The notes beneath the pieces are model-generated. The model saw only the letters and a program-made list of their open reading frames with translations. It searched no databases and was not told the origin of the DNA. Positions 30,720 through 41,425 of a stretch of DNA of 53,333 nucleotides are shown piece after piece; within the stretch, counting starts at the first letter, position 1; each line of letters starts with the position of its first letter. The translations under genes and the position numbers were made by a program. The DNA comes from Chara braunii (taxonomy: Eukaryota > Streptophyta > Charophyceae > Charales > Characeae), in NCBI GenBank assembly GCA_003427395.1, contig BFEA01000644.1, positions 467,001 to 520,333 on the forward strand, in the 5' to 3' direction.

Positions 30720-31681
30720 CATGCATGTGAGTGGTGGAACAGCCAAGTGTGAATCGGATATCACCAAATACATGACCTTGACAAAGTGAGAGTGTAACTC
30801 ATGGGAACACACGCACATGAGTAATGGAATCAACCAAGTATGAATCGGACAACTACCAAATGCATGAACTTGACAAAATGAGGGTGTGACAAATGGGAAC
30901 ACATGCATTGGAGTAGTGGAACAACCAAGTGTGAACCGGACAATCACCAAGGCATGAACTTGACAAAGTGAGAGTAACTAATGGGAACACATGCACATGA
31001 GTAATGGAACAGCCAAGTATGAACCAGACAATTACCAAGGCATGAACTTGACAAAGTGAGAGTAACTAATGGGAACACATGCACACGAGTAACGGAACAA
31101 CCAAGTATGAACCGGACAATTACCAAGGCTTGAACTTGACAAAGTGAGAGTGTAACTGATGGGGACACATGCACATGAGTAACGAAACAGCCAAGTGCGA
31201 ACCGGACAATCACCAAGGCATGAACTTGACAAAGTGAAAGTGTAACTGATGGGAACACATGCACATGAGTAATGGAATCCGCCAAGTATGAATCGGACAA
31301 CTACCAAATGCATGAACTTAACAAAATGAGGGTGTGACAAATGGGAACACATTCACATGAGTAGTGGAACAGCCAAGTGTGAATCAGACAACTACCAAAA
31401 GCATGAACTTGACAAAATGAGGGTGTGACAAATGGGAACACATGCACATGAGTAGTGGAACAACCAAGTGTGAATCGGACAGCCACCAAGGCATGAACTT
31501 GACAAAGTGAGAGTAACTAATGGGAACACATGCACATGAGTAACGGAACCGCCAAGTGTGAATCGGAATATTCACCAAGGCATGAACTTGACAAAGTGAG
31601 AGTGTAACTGATGGGAACACATGCACATGAGTAATGGAATCCGCCAAGTATGAATCGGACAACTACCAAATGCATGAACTT
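30720..31681. repeat. Satellite-like array, 88-92 bp unit, about 11 copies
   Basis: The anchor CATGAACTTGACAAA recurs (with CATGACCTTGACAAA in the first unit) at about 30771, 30863, 30953, 31041, 31129, 31219, 31311, 31402, 31492, 31581 and 31673. Units carry GGGAACACATGCACATGAGT and GCCAAGTGTGAATCGGAC. Minus-strand frames through it (Cys/His/Val-rich) are by-products of the periodicity. It lies between the family C PBS (33.4 kb) and gag (28.2 kb). Confidence 0.9.
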
Positions 31682-33390
31682 AGACTCTCAAGAGGTTCTC
31701 TCCGATGTACTTATTGGAAGTCAGAGGACCCATAGTACCTGCCTAACCCGAAAGGGACCTAGTAATAGGAAAGCACTGGCAATCTCATCAGTAATCGGGA
31801 AGGGGTCTATGCATATGCACAACGCAGATTTCATTCTACGACATAGAGACAACTCCCGCCTAGGGGGAATTTAATATTGGATCTTTGGACTTCAAGTTTT
31901 CGAAATCGTGGTTTTACATACCACAATCTTCTAATATTGTAGCTATATGCTATATATGGTAAACCAGCCAGGTCACTTGGACAAACACTCCTTTTCCCAG
32001 TCCTTGCCCACTCCAGACGGTCACTTTTCGTCTCTCCCTTCTCTCTCTCCCTCCTCTCTCTCTCTTCCTTCCGGTGGCGGGTCTCCACGGGCATCGGAAA
32101 TGAACTCAGAAAAACAGACTTGAAAGTTCAAAGAAGAGAAGGTAGAACTCCTAGCCGGAGCGGCATTTCATTTGGACGTAGAGAGCAACAAACCAAAGAA
32201 AAACAAACAAGTTCAAACGAGAGGTCTGGTCCAGCTACCCAGTCTGATCAGACTGCATACGAGGTCCTCTCGAGTCAAGTCTGACCAGCTCCGTGACCGT
32301 ACAACAAATCAGACAATGAGTGACTAAATGCAACAATGGAGAATTGAGTGGTGTACAGGGTGCGAGTCAAGCCACGGACAGTGCAACCAAAAAGACATGC
32401 GAAACGTCTCAGTCGAGATCCCCTCGGCAGTGGGTGTCCTAACCAAGAAGAAAGAACTCCGTAACAAAGTCAGAAGACAATGGGCTAATGCCTAACCGAT
32501 TTGGGCCCAAAGGGCTCTTCTTGTTTGGGCTCGGTCCCACTGGGTTCCAAAGGTCCCCCACGTAGGTCGCGGCCAGGTCCCAACCAAGAGGAGTCCCTCA
32601 TGGACTTAGTTCAGTTGCTACTGTACTGAAAAACGAAATTTCAACTTTTGGCAGAACCTACAGACTACAACCGTTCAGAGATGAAAGACAAAGCACTGTA
32701 GAAAGACTCGGCATTTAGATCAAGATACTTCATTTTCCATCCATCAGGTGAGTAGGTAGCTCACATGCATTCAATCACACAATCAAGACCACAAAGGAGT
32801 AGGAAAAGAAACCCAGAGTAACCCCAGCAGGACAAACCATGCCATGCACACACACATGGGCATCCCGTAGGTGCATGACACTTACCTGAGTGGCCTTGAG
32901 CTTCGAGATGAGTAGAACTCTCCCCCCTCTCATGTGATCCTCCTGACCCATCTAACGCTACCCCTACACTAGTGTCCGCCAACATCCAAGTGCAACGCCG
33001 GATCCCCCGTCAATGCTGAAGAACAAAGTAGCAACTTGCAGTCCGTAGATGCTGAGTGGCCGCTGACCCTCAAGCTCGCCTACTTGAGGGCAGCCCTTAA
33101 GTTGCCAAGTGTCTCCCTTGAATCAGATTCCAGGTGTGAGTGCTTCTCACTGTCGCCTCTCTCAAATTGCCGCATGAAGTCTCCTCGAAATGTCTCGCCA
33201 CCCTAATCTCACTCTCAAGCAACCTGGTTAGGTTCAACGTCGCCCCTCCGTGACCTAACCAGGTGGGGGCAGCTTCCCTCAACCCCGCTGCCCCTCTTCC
33301 CCTCACAAACCAACCCTACCCTAAGTGGTGCCCTCAACCACTTAGGTTAGGGTTAGGGCAGCAAAATCAACTCTCACCAGCAAGTAGAAC
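31682..33390. other. Non-coding leader-like sequence of family C
   Basis: No sustained frame or domain. A CT-rich tract lies at 32031-32067. It directly follows, in minus-strand sense, the family C PBS, so it is probably the element's untranslated leader. The 35-bp and 90-bp arrays lie further along the same leader. Confidence 0.45.
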
Positions 33391-33392
33391 CC

Positions 33393-33404
33393 GCTTTGAT
33401 ACCA
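33393..33404 (-). promoter_or_regulatory. Primer binding site of family C, tRNA-Met type
   Basis: On the minus strand TGGTATCAAAGC differs by one base from TGGTATCAGAGC and sits one base from the LTR end. Confidence 0.75.
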
Positions 33405-33405
33405 A

Positions 33406-33916
33406 TGTTATGACCCTGGCCAATTTCGAGATGCACATCCATCAGATAGTGCAATGCCGCCCAATTGCGAAAAGAAATGAATGAACTTGAGAGGAGAAAG
33501 AGGATTAGAAGAAGAAGAAGAAGTAGGAAAGAAGAAGAAGATGATGCACACCAGCATAGACAAACACAAGGCTCTTCTTCTTCGCCCCAACAATCTCCTC
33601 TCTCTTATCTCCTCCGCTCTTATTCACACAATAAATAATAGTACAATGTTGAATGATTGAACCAGAAGCAATGTCCGAGTCCCTCTCCTACTGCTGGTAA
33701 CACATGAGGTCCACCATAGCCATGGTCGCCTCCCTCAACCTTCACCCTCATAGGCCGAGGCTACGGCGGACTACTAGGCCTTGCCCAGATGCCCAAACGA
33801 CAACCCAAAGCAGCTATGGCTGCTCTAGCTCAGGCCGCCATGCCTGACCCTGCCTCGAAGCTTCTTGGTGTGGTTGGGGACTCCCTGCTGCAGCGCCCAC
33901 CAAGGTGATGAAGATG
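33406..33916 (-). mobile_element. Family C 5' LTR (part aligned to the second copy)
   Basis: Starts TGTTATGACCCTGGCC on the plus strand and matches 52810-53333 base for base over long stretches, including a (GAA)n run and an octamer GCTATGGC (33813-33820, GCCATAGC in sense). With the PBS on its left it is the 5' LTR of a minus-strand element. It continues to the right beyond 33916, but the far end cannot be set because the second copy leaves the window. Confidence 0.8.
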
Positions 33917-34699
33917 GCTGCCACCATAGCCAGGTAAGTACCCCTGGCGCTCCTCCCCCTTCCTTCTTCCTCCCTCGTGTCCTTCTCCTTCCTCCCCACC
34001 AGCGCTGCTCCAGCATAGCGCTGCTCCAGCCAGCGCTCCACCAGTGTGTCGCCAGACTTGCACACCGAAAAAGAGGCCGTACTCTTCGCCCGGCCCGAAG
34101 ATATAGCGGCCTGCTTTGCCTCTTGGGCGGTGACTTCCAGGCTGCTTGGCCTTCCAAGCAACCGGTACGTCCTCCTTTTTGGAGGGAAACATCATTGCAG
34201 GCTCTGATATTGCCCGTGCAGGCCCTAGACTCAGACTGATACCCGCCTAGACCTAGCCTACACTACTAGGCCTCTAAAAATGCCACTTTTGTCTTCTTCT
34301 GCTCGGCCTCCGGTACCTGCACANCTACCCCTTCCAGGTGCGGTACCGGCCTACCTGCTACTTGAGTGCTTTTCCCCGCTGCAACCCCTCAATGTCACGG
34401 CCACAGGTAAGTACCGGCCCTGAGGGACCAACGAACGAGCAAGTGCCCTGACGGGCCACACACATACTCATGCCAACCAGCACTCAGACAGGCACGGTCA
34501 CACACACACCCAAGCCAACCAACACTCAGACAGGCATGGTCACACACACACTCAAGCCAACCAACGCTCAGACAGACATGCAGTCCAGCAAGCGTGCACA
34601 CACAGACTTAGTAGCAGGCGGGAAACTCAGCAAGGCATTCAGTCTATGAGCAAAACTCGGAAATCAGTTGTGTGTTTCAGTCCATGTTTGGACGGGTCA
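33917..34699. other. Probable remainder of family C LTR and flank
   Basis: Contains CCAGGTAAGT (about 33930-33939) and CACAGGTAAGT (34403-34413), which look like splice donors but lie antisense to the LTR. There is one ambiguous base (34324). Small overlapping frames on both strands have no domains. It ends where capsid-like gag coding begins on the minus strand. Confidence 0.4.
34458..34582. repeat. 42-bp tandem repeat, three units
   Basis: Units with GCCAACCA, CACTCAGACAGGCA and GGTCACACACACAC start near 34472, 34514 and 34556 by anchor. Confidence 0.8.
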
Positions 34700-35840
34700 T
34701 CACACCACCTCTCTACTGAGCGCATCATACGTCATGGTGGGCTGTTGACTCTTGTCGAAGAAGTGCCCTGGTAAGGGCTCTGGCATGGCACAATAAAATA
34801 ATTGGACCAGTTGGGCCTCAATGACCCCATGGTTTGAGACGGCTACCAAGTCGTCCATAACTGCCTTGAGTGCTCGCGCACTCTACTGCCGTGAGTGGAT
34901 TGTTTGCAGTTTATCTGAGGCCTTGACGCCTCTCCTAAGATCAGCGAATTGTTTGCAGTTTATCTGAGGCCTTGACGCCTCTCCTAAGATCAGCGAATCA
35001 CTCACGGAGGAGTTTGAAGAATTGAGGAAGGGGGGTGACTTTCGAATGTTGTTCTCACAACTGGCTGCGCGCGCTAAGGACCTAGCGAAACTGGCCGCTT
35101 CATCTTTCAGGGCATGGAAGGCTACCAGGACCTGCTCCTCAGGTACGATGTGCTGTAAATATACGTAACTATTGACACTAGCCTCCCAGTTATCGAAATT
35201 TTCTTCGGATTTCCCGCCATACGTATCTGGGAACTTGAGCTTTACAGGCTCTTTGTGGGGACGTGCTTCGGCCTCTGCCGTGGCCACTACTTTGGCGCCT
35301 TCAATGACGCCTGCACAGAACTTGTCTGCGCCTTCTTTCAGCCTTCTAACTTCGGTCCCGACGTGGGTCACCACGTCGCGCGCAAACTCTCGAAACCCGG
35401 TCCGGATGGAATGGAGGGCCACCTTTTGGCCCTTACTGGCTTGGTGTTGTTCAGTCCAGGCCTGACCCAAAGTCTCTAGACAACTCAGAATCTTGTCTAA
35501 TTTGGCCTGGGTATCCTGCTGCGCTTCCACCTCTTGTCTACACGACTGTATCTTTTCCACTTCCTTGGCCATCCGGTTGACCTCCTCCTTCCTCCTCTTC
35601 TTCTCCGTCGCTAGACGTAATTTCCACTCCAATCTCTTTTCATTTTCTAACGTCTGGCGGTCCAGGGGATCTTCCATAGCTTCCACCTCCCTGGCTACAG
35701 GTTCTTTCTCCTCCTGAGGCACATATAACATTGCCTCTTTGTCCTCTCCCAATGATAAATTAGCAACCCATTCGCTGATTTTCTTCTCCACCCACGAGTC
35801 CTCTCCTTTCGTGCCACTACCCTCTCCTCTCTCTCTTGGG
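34700..35840 (-). pseudogene. gag: Family C gag, capsid-containing copy
   Basis: Read on the minus strand from about 35840: RERGEGSGTKGEDSWVEKK, a coiled coil (KRLEWKLRLATEKKRRKEEV), FREFARDVVTHVGTEVRRL, then a capsid-type domain (KLKFPDTYGGKSEENFDNWE, YLQHIVPEEQVLVAFHALKD, AASFARSLARAAS). A shift near 35040 and a frame-breaking 49-bp duplication (34900-34997) follow. Another frame then continues ARALKAVMDDLVAVSNHGVI and PLPGHFFDKSQQPTMTYDAL, a typical late capsid segment. The N-terminus is cut at about 35840, where plus-strand integrase begins; the ATG at 36094 belongs to antisense of that integrase and is not the gag start. Confidence 0.75.
34900..34997. repeat. Perfect 49-bp tandem duplication in gag
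   Basis: 34900-34948 and 34949-34997 are identical (TTGTTTGCAGTTTATCTGAG to GATCAGCGAA). 49 is not a multiple of three, so the duplication breaks the gag frame. Confidence 0.95.
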
Positions 35841-35842
35841 TT

Positions 35843-36999
35843 GCTTAAGCCCTTACCTATTCCCGCTGGTCCATGACAGAGTGTTTCCATGGACTTCATG
35901 GACACCCTGGTAACTAGCAAGAGTGGTAAGAGGCACATCTTCGTCATCATAGACCGATTCACCAAGTACGCTAGGCTAGTTGCCATGCCAGAGAGCGCGA
36001 GGACTGACCATGTCATCAAGTTGTTTAAGGACAATTGGGTACGGGACTTTGGTTTACCTAAGACTATCGTTAGTGACAGAGACGTCCGATTCACAAGTGA
36101 GCTATGGAAGAAGACTGCGGAACAAATGGGCAGTCAACTTCAAATGACTTCAGGGAATCATCCTGAAGCCAACGGACAGGCCAAACAGATGAATAGAGTT
36201 GTACAGCACTTGCTGAGGCACTACATCAAGCCCAGTCAAAATGATTGGGATGAGAAGTTGCCACTCATCGCCAGTCTGTACAACAATGCTGTACACAGCA
36301 GCACCGGTGTGAGTCCTAACCAGCTACACTTGGGATGGAAGCCTAGATCCGCGTTAGACTTCCTCCTACCTGAAAACCGACCTGCTGCAACCCTAGGCAC
36401 ACTAGAGTTTGGTGTGCAGTACGAGAAGTTGTTGCAAGAAGCTGTCGAGCAGATGAAGAAAGCTCAGCAAGCAATGATTGCTTCTGAATCAACATCGTCG
36501 ACAGTCCTCATTTCAGGTAGGGGAACGTGTCTGTATCAAGGCTAGCGAGCTAGGACAGGAATTCGGAATCTCTCGTAAACTAATGCCTCAGTATTTTGGT
36601 CCTTGGGAAGTCCTGGATATAGTGGGAGATGAGATGGATGGTCCCACTTATGTCATTCGCGTCCCGGGACATCTACGCACTCACCCAATCTTTCATGCCT
36701 CAAAGCTTGCACCTTTCGCTGAGACTGATCAGTTCCCTTCCAGGAGATCTATGCTGCCCCCAACCATGGATGGTCAAGTGGACATCGACGACATTCTGGA
36801 TCACAGGGATATGCCTGTACCGAAGCCGCTGGGTACAGGAAGACCTCCTAAACCCAAAAGAGAGTATCGGGTCAGATTCAGGCATCATACGGATCCAAAA
36901 GAAGATCGGTGGTTTACCAGGGAGGAACTGATTGAGACAGCTCCTCAAGTGGTGGCAGAGTACGAAAGGAAGCTGAAAGGGAAGGCACCTGCGAAGTAA
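35843..36999 (+). pseudogene. pol: Family D integrase and C-terminal module, plus strand
   Basis: Enters abruptly as LLKPLPIPAGP, then TGA (35874-35876, where homologues read Trp), then SVSMDFMDTLVTSKSGKRH. Catalytic Asp (MDF) and Asp (SDRDVRF, 36075-36077) are kept, but the third acidic position reads NGQAKQMN, with Lys (36183-36185) where family E has Glu. A frameshift near 36490 leads to SSFQVGERVCIKASELGQEF, LMPQYFGPWEVLDIVGDEMD and HPIFHASKLAPF. A chromodomain-like end (VDIDDILDHRDMPVP, YRVRFRHHTDPKEDRWFTRE) stops at 36999. It is close to family E pol, and the zinc domain and everything upstream are missing. Confidence 0.85.
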
Positions 37000-37023
37000 G
37001 CATCTCAGCGGACTTTCGAAGCT

Positions 37024-37036
37024 AAGGGGGATGGAA
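37024..37036 (+). promoter_or_regulatory. Polypurine tract of family D
   Basis: AAGGGGGATGGAA directly precedes the LTR start TGTGAGGAATG. Confidence 0.75.
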
Positions 37037-37919
37037 TGTGAGGAATGAGCCCTCAGACGGGGCCTTGCCAACATGCACATGTTCTGGGCATAGGCCCCCA
37101 TCAAGCCTTGTGCCCGCCCTAAGTGAAGGCGGGCCAGACCTGTGACCGCCCTAAGTGAAGGCTGGTCAAGATATCCACGAACAAGGCCTTTCTTTCAACA
37201 TTTTCGTAAAGTGGGTATCCGAGTTGCAGCATGCCAGTTGGTTGGAGTGCAGCGTGAATCCCAGACTCCTGCGTAAAGCAGTTGAGCCCAGGGCCTCAGT
37301 TGGTTGAGCCCTGGGCACAAGCCAGGGGAGGCCGACACATCACGCAACGGATGTCGGCCAATGGGAAAGCAGCATTGCCGCCATAGACCAATGAGAAAGC
37401 AGCATTGTCGCCAATGAGGCCGAGCAGACCCTGGGGAAACTGGGTAGGGTCTGCATCTGGACGACGGACCTGATACAAGGGGCGCAACTGTACAGACCGG
37501 GCCACTTCGAGACTGGGCCTGGGGGCAGGGTCTGGGACAGCAACGCAGGCTCAAGGCAGGCCGCCCACACGCAGCATTGGCATATAGGCAAAGTGTGCGA
37601 GTGGGCAGGCATCTTGGCCAATGCAGGCATTGCCGGCACGCTGCGCGAGTGCACGTGTGCTGCGCTGTTTAAAGCTGCGTTGTGTGCAAGCAGGCAGGCA
37701 GCGCTAATACGGTGGTGCGCTGCCTGGGCGCTGGGCGCTGGCGGCCATAGCCTGGGCTGCAGAGTGGGCGCAGTGGAGGTGAAGGGCGAAGGTGGTTCTT
37801 CGGAGGTGAAGGGCGCTGTGGGTTATCAAGGGAGAGTGTCGGTGGAGAGAGGACGTACCTGGTGGAGGGAGACTCGGCATTGGTGTTGATGTCATCACTC
37901 GCTGGTTGTAGAAGAGGCA
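37037..37919 (+). mobile_element. Family D 3' LTR, end truncated
   Basis: Starts TGTGAGGAATGAGCCCTCAG and matches the reverse complement of the solo LTR at 3959-5062. It has two CCGCCCTAAGTGAAGG words (37114-37129, 37146-37161) and GCCATAGC (37744-37751), all in sense orientation. The last roughly 230 bp present in the solo LTR are missing: similarity fades after GATGTCATCACTCGCTGGTTG, and at about 37920 the sequence becomes minus-strand family A pol. A deletion junction rather than a clean insertion is therefore likely. Confidence 0.75.
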
Positions 37920-37921
37920 CC

Positions 37922-38008
37922 AAAATATGATTTTTCTGTATTTATTTTGTATTTGTTTTCCCTCAAAATCTGCAGAACTTTTCTGAGATGATCAGCGTGG
38001 TCAACATC
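37922..38008 (-). pseudogene. pol: Family A RT segment downstream of the YLDD box
   Basis: On the minus strand the segment beginning at 38008 reads DVDHADHLRKVLQILRENKY, the helix that follows the YLDD motif in RT, and ends at EKSYFG by 37922. It continues in frame the RT that stops at 46799 on the other side of the family E insertion. Its distal side is cut by the family D LTR junction. Confidence 0.85.
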
Positions 38009-38928
38009 TGCAAGGAAGATGAACATTAGCGACCTTCAGAAATCAAACAACATCATACACATGAGACCAGATAGTCATGACCTCGAACCAACAGCAGGAT
38101 TGCATCACGAGTTGCACCAAATAAGAACACAGCAAAAACTCATAATTGACAATGCTGGAATAGTCTCATCATCATCAACGAAGAACCAATGTCGACATGC
38201 TATCTGGCGCTCGGCGCCCAGACTTCAAATGGCAGATCCTATCTAGCCTATCTACAATGCCATCGATGACGTCAACAGCTCCCCGAAGTACGAGCAGATC
38301 CCGGACAATGTCGTATGCTTCAAGCACCAGGTATGTCTCTCGTATCACTCACAACCTCGTTGCCCAACTCATAGATGCCACATGCACCCAAGGACCACCA
38401 TACGCCCCATCCAGCATACAGCAACGCAACTCGGCTATGGCTGCCTGCTCCTTCCATCTCGCCCGTGAGCGCATGAGCGTTGGCCAGCGTTAGCGCAGCA
38501 GCACTTGCGCAGCATGCAGTCGGTGCCTGAATGCCGAATGCGTGGGCAGGCCCTTTCCTAAATGGAAGCGGCCTGCCTGCCTTCCGTTCAGCCTGGCTGC
38601 GCTGGGCCCCTGCCCAGAAGCCTCCGGTAGGCCCGCAGAGGCTGAGCCCCAGTCCAAACGAATTCAGGCCCAGGGCCTGTGGCAGTTACCCGTGCCCAAC
38701 TGCCTATAGTCTGAGTTCGGTCCATGCTGCGTATCTCGCCGAAGGCCTGACTCAGATGCATTTGATAAAGGAGACCAGGGCTTGGGCGCTTTCACCCAAC
38801 TGGCGCTGCGCAACTGCCTGAATTTCCCAAGTTGCGTGTAGGCCTCGGTCGAGCCTCCCTTCACTTAGGGCGGCCGACTATGCTGAAGGTAGGGCCCAGC
38901 AGGGCGTATCGAGGCCTTGTGCCTCGCA
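38009..38928 (-). mobile_element. Family E 3' LTR
   Basis: 920 bp, TGCAAGGAAGATG to GTGCCTCGCA on the plus strand. It matches 45877-46798. It holds one octamer (38434-38441) and one CCGCCCTAAGTGAAGG word (38858-38873) in sense orientation. CACCAGGTATGT near 38328 resembles a splice donor but is antisense. Confidence 0.9.
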
Positions 38929-38941
38929 TTCCCTCCTCCAT
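38929..38941 (-). promoter_or_regulatory. Polypurine tract of family E
   Basis: On the minus strand ATGGAGGAGGGAA immediately precedes the LTR start TGCGAGGC. Confidence 0.8.
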
Positions 38942-38964
38942 ACTTCGCAAGTCCTCTGAGAAGT

Positions 38965-40130
38965 TTAATCTTCAATAATCTGGCGCTTTCCCTTCTGCAG
39001 AGACTTTTCATATTGGGCCACAACCTGAGGAGTGGTCTGCATCAGTTCCTCCCTGGTAAACCATCGATCCTCCTTTGGATCAGTATGATGTCTGAACCGA
39101 GCCCGATACTGCAGCTTCGGTTTCGGAAGACGTCCTCTGCCTGTTGGTCTTGGAACTGGGATTTCCTTGTGGTCAACGATGTCATCGATGTCAACCTCTC
39201 CATCCATGGTTCGGGGCAGCATTGAGCGACGAGAGGGAAACTGATCCGTTTCCCTAAAAGGTGCGAGTTTGGAAGCGTGAAATACAGGCCCTATTACAGG
39301 GTAAGTACGTAAGTGACCAGGGATGCGAATAACATGTGATGGCCCATCCGGTTCATCCCCAACAACATCTAGGACCTCCCATGGTCCAAAGTACTGTGGC
39401 ATGAGCTAGCGGGAGATCCCGTGCTCCTGTCCCAGTTCTAAGGACTTGAGAGTCTCTCCTACCTGAAACGTAGACGAGCGACAGTGCTTGTTCTCAGATT
39501 CTATCATCGCCGCCTGAGCCTTGTGCATTTGTTCCACAGCCTGCTGCATCAGACGCTCATAACGATAAGCAAATTCTAAGGTTCCTGGTGCAGCGGAATG
39601 TTGGTTCTCAGGTAGTAAGAAATCTAAGGGCAGTGTAGGCTTGAAGGTCAATAGCAGACTGTTCGGGCTCACTCCCGTTGCACTGTGCACTGCATTATAT
39701 ACAGGTTGGCGATGAGAGCAAGCTTCTCATCCCAATCTACTTGGTTAGGCTTAATGTAGTGCCTTAGCAAGTGTTGAACAACGCGGTTCATCTGCTCCGC
39801 CTGTCCATTTGCCTCCGGATGGTTTTCAGATGTCATCTGCAGCTGCATTCCTTGTTCGGCAGTTGCGGCCTTCCACAGTTCACTGGTGAATCGGACATCC
39901 CTGTCGCTGATTATAGACTTACGCAGGCCAAAGTCTCTAACCCAGTTTTCCTTAAACAGCTTGATAACATTCTCGGTCGTTGTTGTTTCCAGCATGGCCA
40001 CTAACCTAGCGTATTTACTAAATCTATCCACGATGACGTAGATGTACCTCGTGCCACTCTTGCTGGTGACTAATGTATCCATGAAGTCCATGGACAGGCT
40101 TTCACCAGACCTTTATGGAATGGGGAGGGG
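38965..40130 (-). pseudogene. pol: Family E integrase core and chromodomain-like C-terminus
   Basis: MDFMDTLVTSKSGTRYIYVI (first Asp), IISDRDVRFTSELWK (second Asp) and NHPEANGQAEQMNRVVQHLL (Glu) form an intact DDE set. A frameshift near 39690 leads to SATGVSPNSLLLTFKP. A TAG (39403-39405) interrupts before LMPQYFGPWEVLDVVGDEPD and VFHASKLAPFRETDQFPSRR. The end is VDIDDIVDHKEIPVPRP, YRARFRHHTDPKEDRWFTRE, positioned like a chromodomain. The core would catalyse strand transfer; here it is split over three frames. The first Asp lies near 40089. Confidence 0.85.
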
Positions 40131-40213
40131 CTTGAGCAGCCCAAGAGGACCCTGTGTCCGAGGCTTGTCTCGTTGACAAACTTGACAAGTCTCAACATAT
40201 AGTTTGGCATCTC

Positions 40214-40620
40214 TCATCGTTGTGGCCACCAGAACCGCTGCAACAAATTGGTTGCAGTCTTCTTGAAACCAAAATGGTCGGTGGCGTCATGACACTCTCC
40301 TAAAAATAAACTATGCAAAGACTCCCGATTAGGCACACACATACATTTATTCCCGGCCTTCTCAAGGAACAGCAAGTCGTTGACCAACTCAAACTCGGCA
40401 GAAGTCACTTTGTCCTTCGCCTCGAGTCTGCGAATGATCTCAGACATAAACGGATCCTCGCGATAGGCTTCCACCATAGAGCGAGTGACATCGTCCGCAA
40501 GCCGAAACTCAGTGATCAGTGCACAGGAGAAGTCTGGCCTACGCGACAACGCATCAGCAACTCAGTTGTATTCTCCCTTGATGTACTGGGGTTCAAAGTC
40601 ATACTGCTCAATGACTTCAA
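40214..40620 (-). pseudogene. pol: Family E RNase H end and integrase zinc domain
   Basis: After a TAA near 40627 the frame continues RWIEVIEQYDFEPQYIKGEY, then TGA, then VADALSRRPDFSCALITEF (last RNase H Asp). The integrase N-terminus reads NRESLHSLFLGECHDATDHF, FGFKKTATNLLQRFWWPQR. In the family His this would be GHFGF; here DHFGF keeps the His. The Cys pair (about 40180-40200, ETCQVCQRDK) is readable in another frame. Confidence 0.7.
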
Positions 40621-40627
40621 TCCATCT

Positions 40628-41425
40628 TTACAACGCATCAGAGAGCACCGGTTGGGTTCTCATCCACTTAAGTGTCTGATGATCAGTCCTAACGTAGAAG
40701 AACCTCCCAAGGAGATAGTGTCTCCAGTGGGTGAGTGCTTTGTAAATCGTATAGAGCTCCTTCTCATAGGTGGACTTAGCCAACTTCTGAGAGGGCATCT
40801 TTTTGGACATGTACTCGACAGGCCTCAACTTTGGCCTCTCCTGCTGCGCGAGCACGGCGCCTATGCCATATTGGCTAGCATCCATGGTGAATATAAACGG
40901 CTTGTCAGGATCGGGAAGTTTCAAGACCTCATGGTGTGTCAACGCATGCTTCAGATGTCTGAAGGCAACCTCACACCTGTCTGTCCACTCCCATGGGTTG
41001 TCAAGGCGGGTCAGGTCCGTCAAAGGGGCGACAACTATGCTATAGTTCTTCACAAAATTGCGATAGTAGCCAATTATCCCTAAGAAGGACCTCATCTCAG
41101 TCACAGACCGAGAACGCGGCCAGTCACGAATGCTGGCCACCTTCGCGTCATCGGGCTTCAAACCCTCCGCGGAAATCTCATGACCCAAGTACAAGATCCA
41201 GGTGAGACCATACTCGCATTTCTTCCCGTTGATCTTGAACGTGTGCTGCCGAAGGAGACTGAGGACTTTGTCTAAGTGCGCAACATGCTCCTCGACAGTC
41301 CTACTAAAAATAAGTATGTCATCGAGGTACACGATGACAAACTTATCCAAGTAGTCATGAAAGATCCGATTCAAAGCGTGCTGAAAGGTGCCAGGAGCAT
41401 TGCAAAGGCCGAAAGGCATCACCAC
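40628..41425 (-). pseudogene. pol: Family E reverse transcriptase C-terminal half and RNase H
   Basis: The open frame reads [40 protein letters not shown] (YLDD at 41329-41318), the connection SFLGIIGYYRNFVKNYSIVV, RNase H FIFTMDASQYGIGAVLAQQE, STYEKELYTIYKALTHWRHY and VRTDHQTLKWMRTQ. All visible catalytic Asp residues are kept. The frame is closed by a stop just before 40627. The N-terminal half of RT is in the neighbouring frame. Confidence 0.9.

Noticed and set aside
30708-31662. Cys/Val/His-rich repeated frames on the minus strand at 30.7-31.7 kb
   Set aside because: They follow from the 90-bp satellite period; stop codons and frame vary with small unit-length differences.
34395-34601. 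Cys-rich 68-aa frame with a 14-residue repeat
   Set aside because: It is the translation of the 42-bp CA-rich tandem repeat, without signal peptide or context.
35844-36094. Start of the 403-aa minus-strand frame at 36094 as gag start
   Set aside because: The first roughly 85 residues are antisense to family D integrase; gag homology begins only at about 35840.
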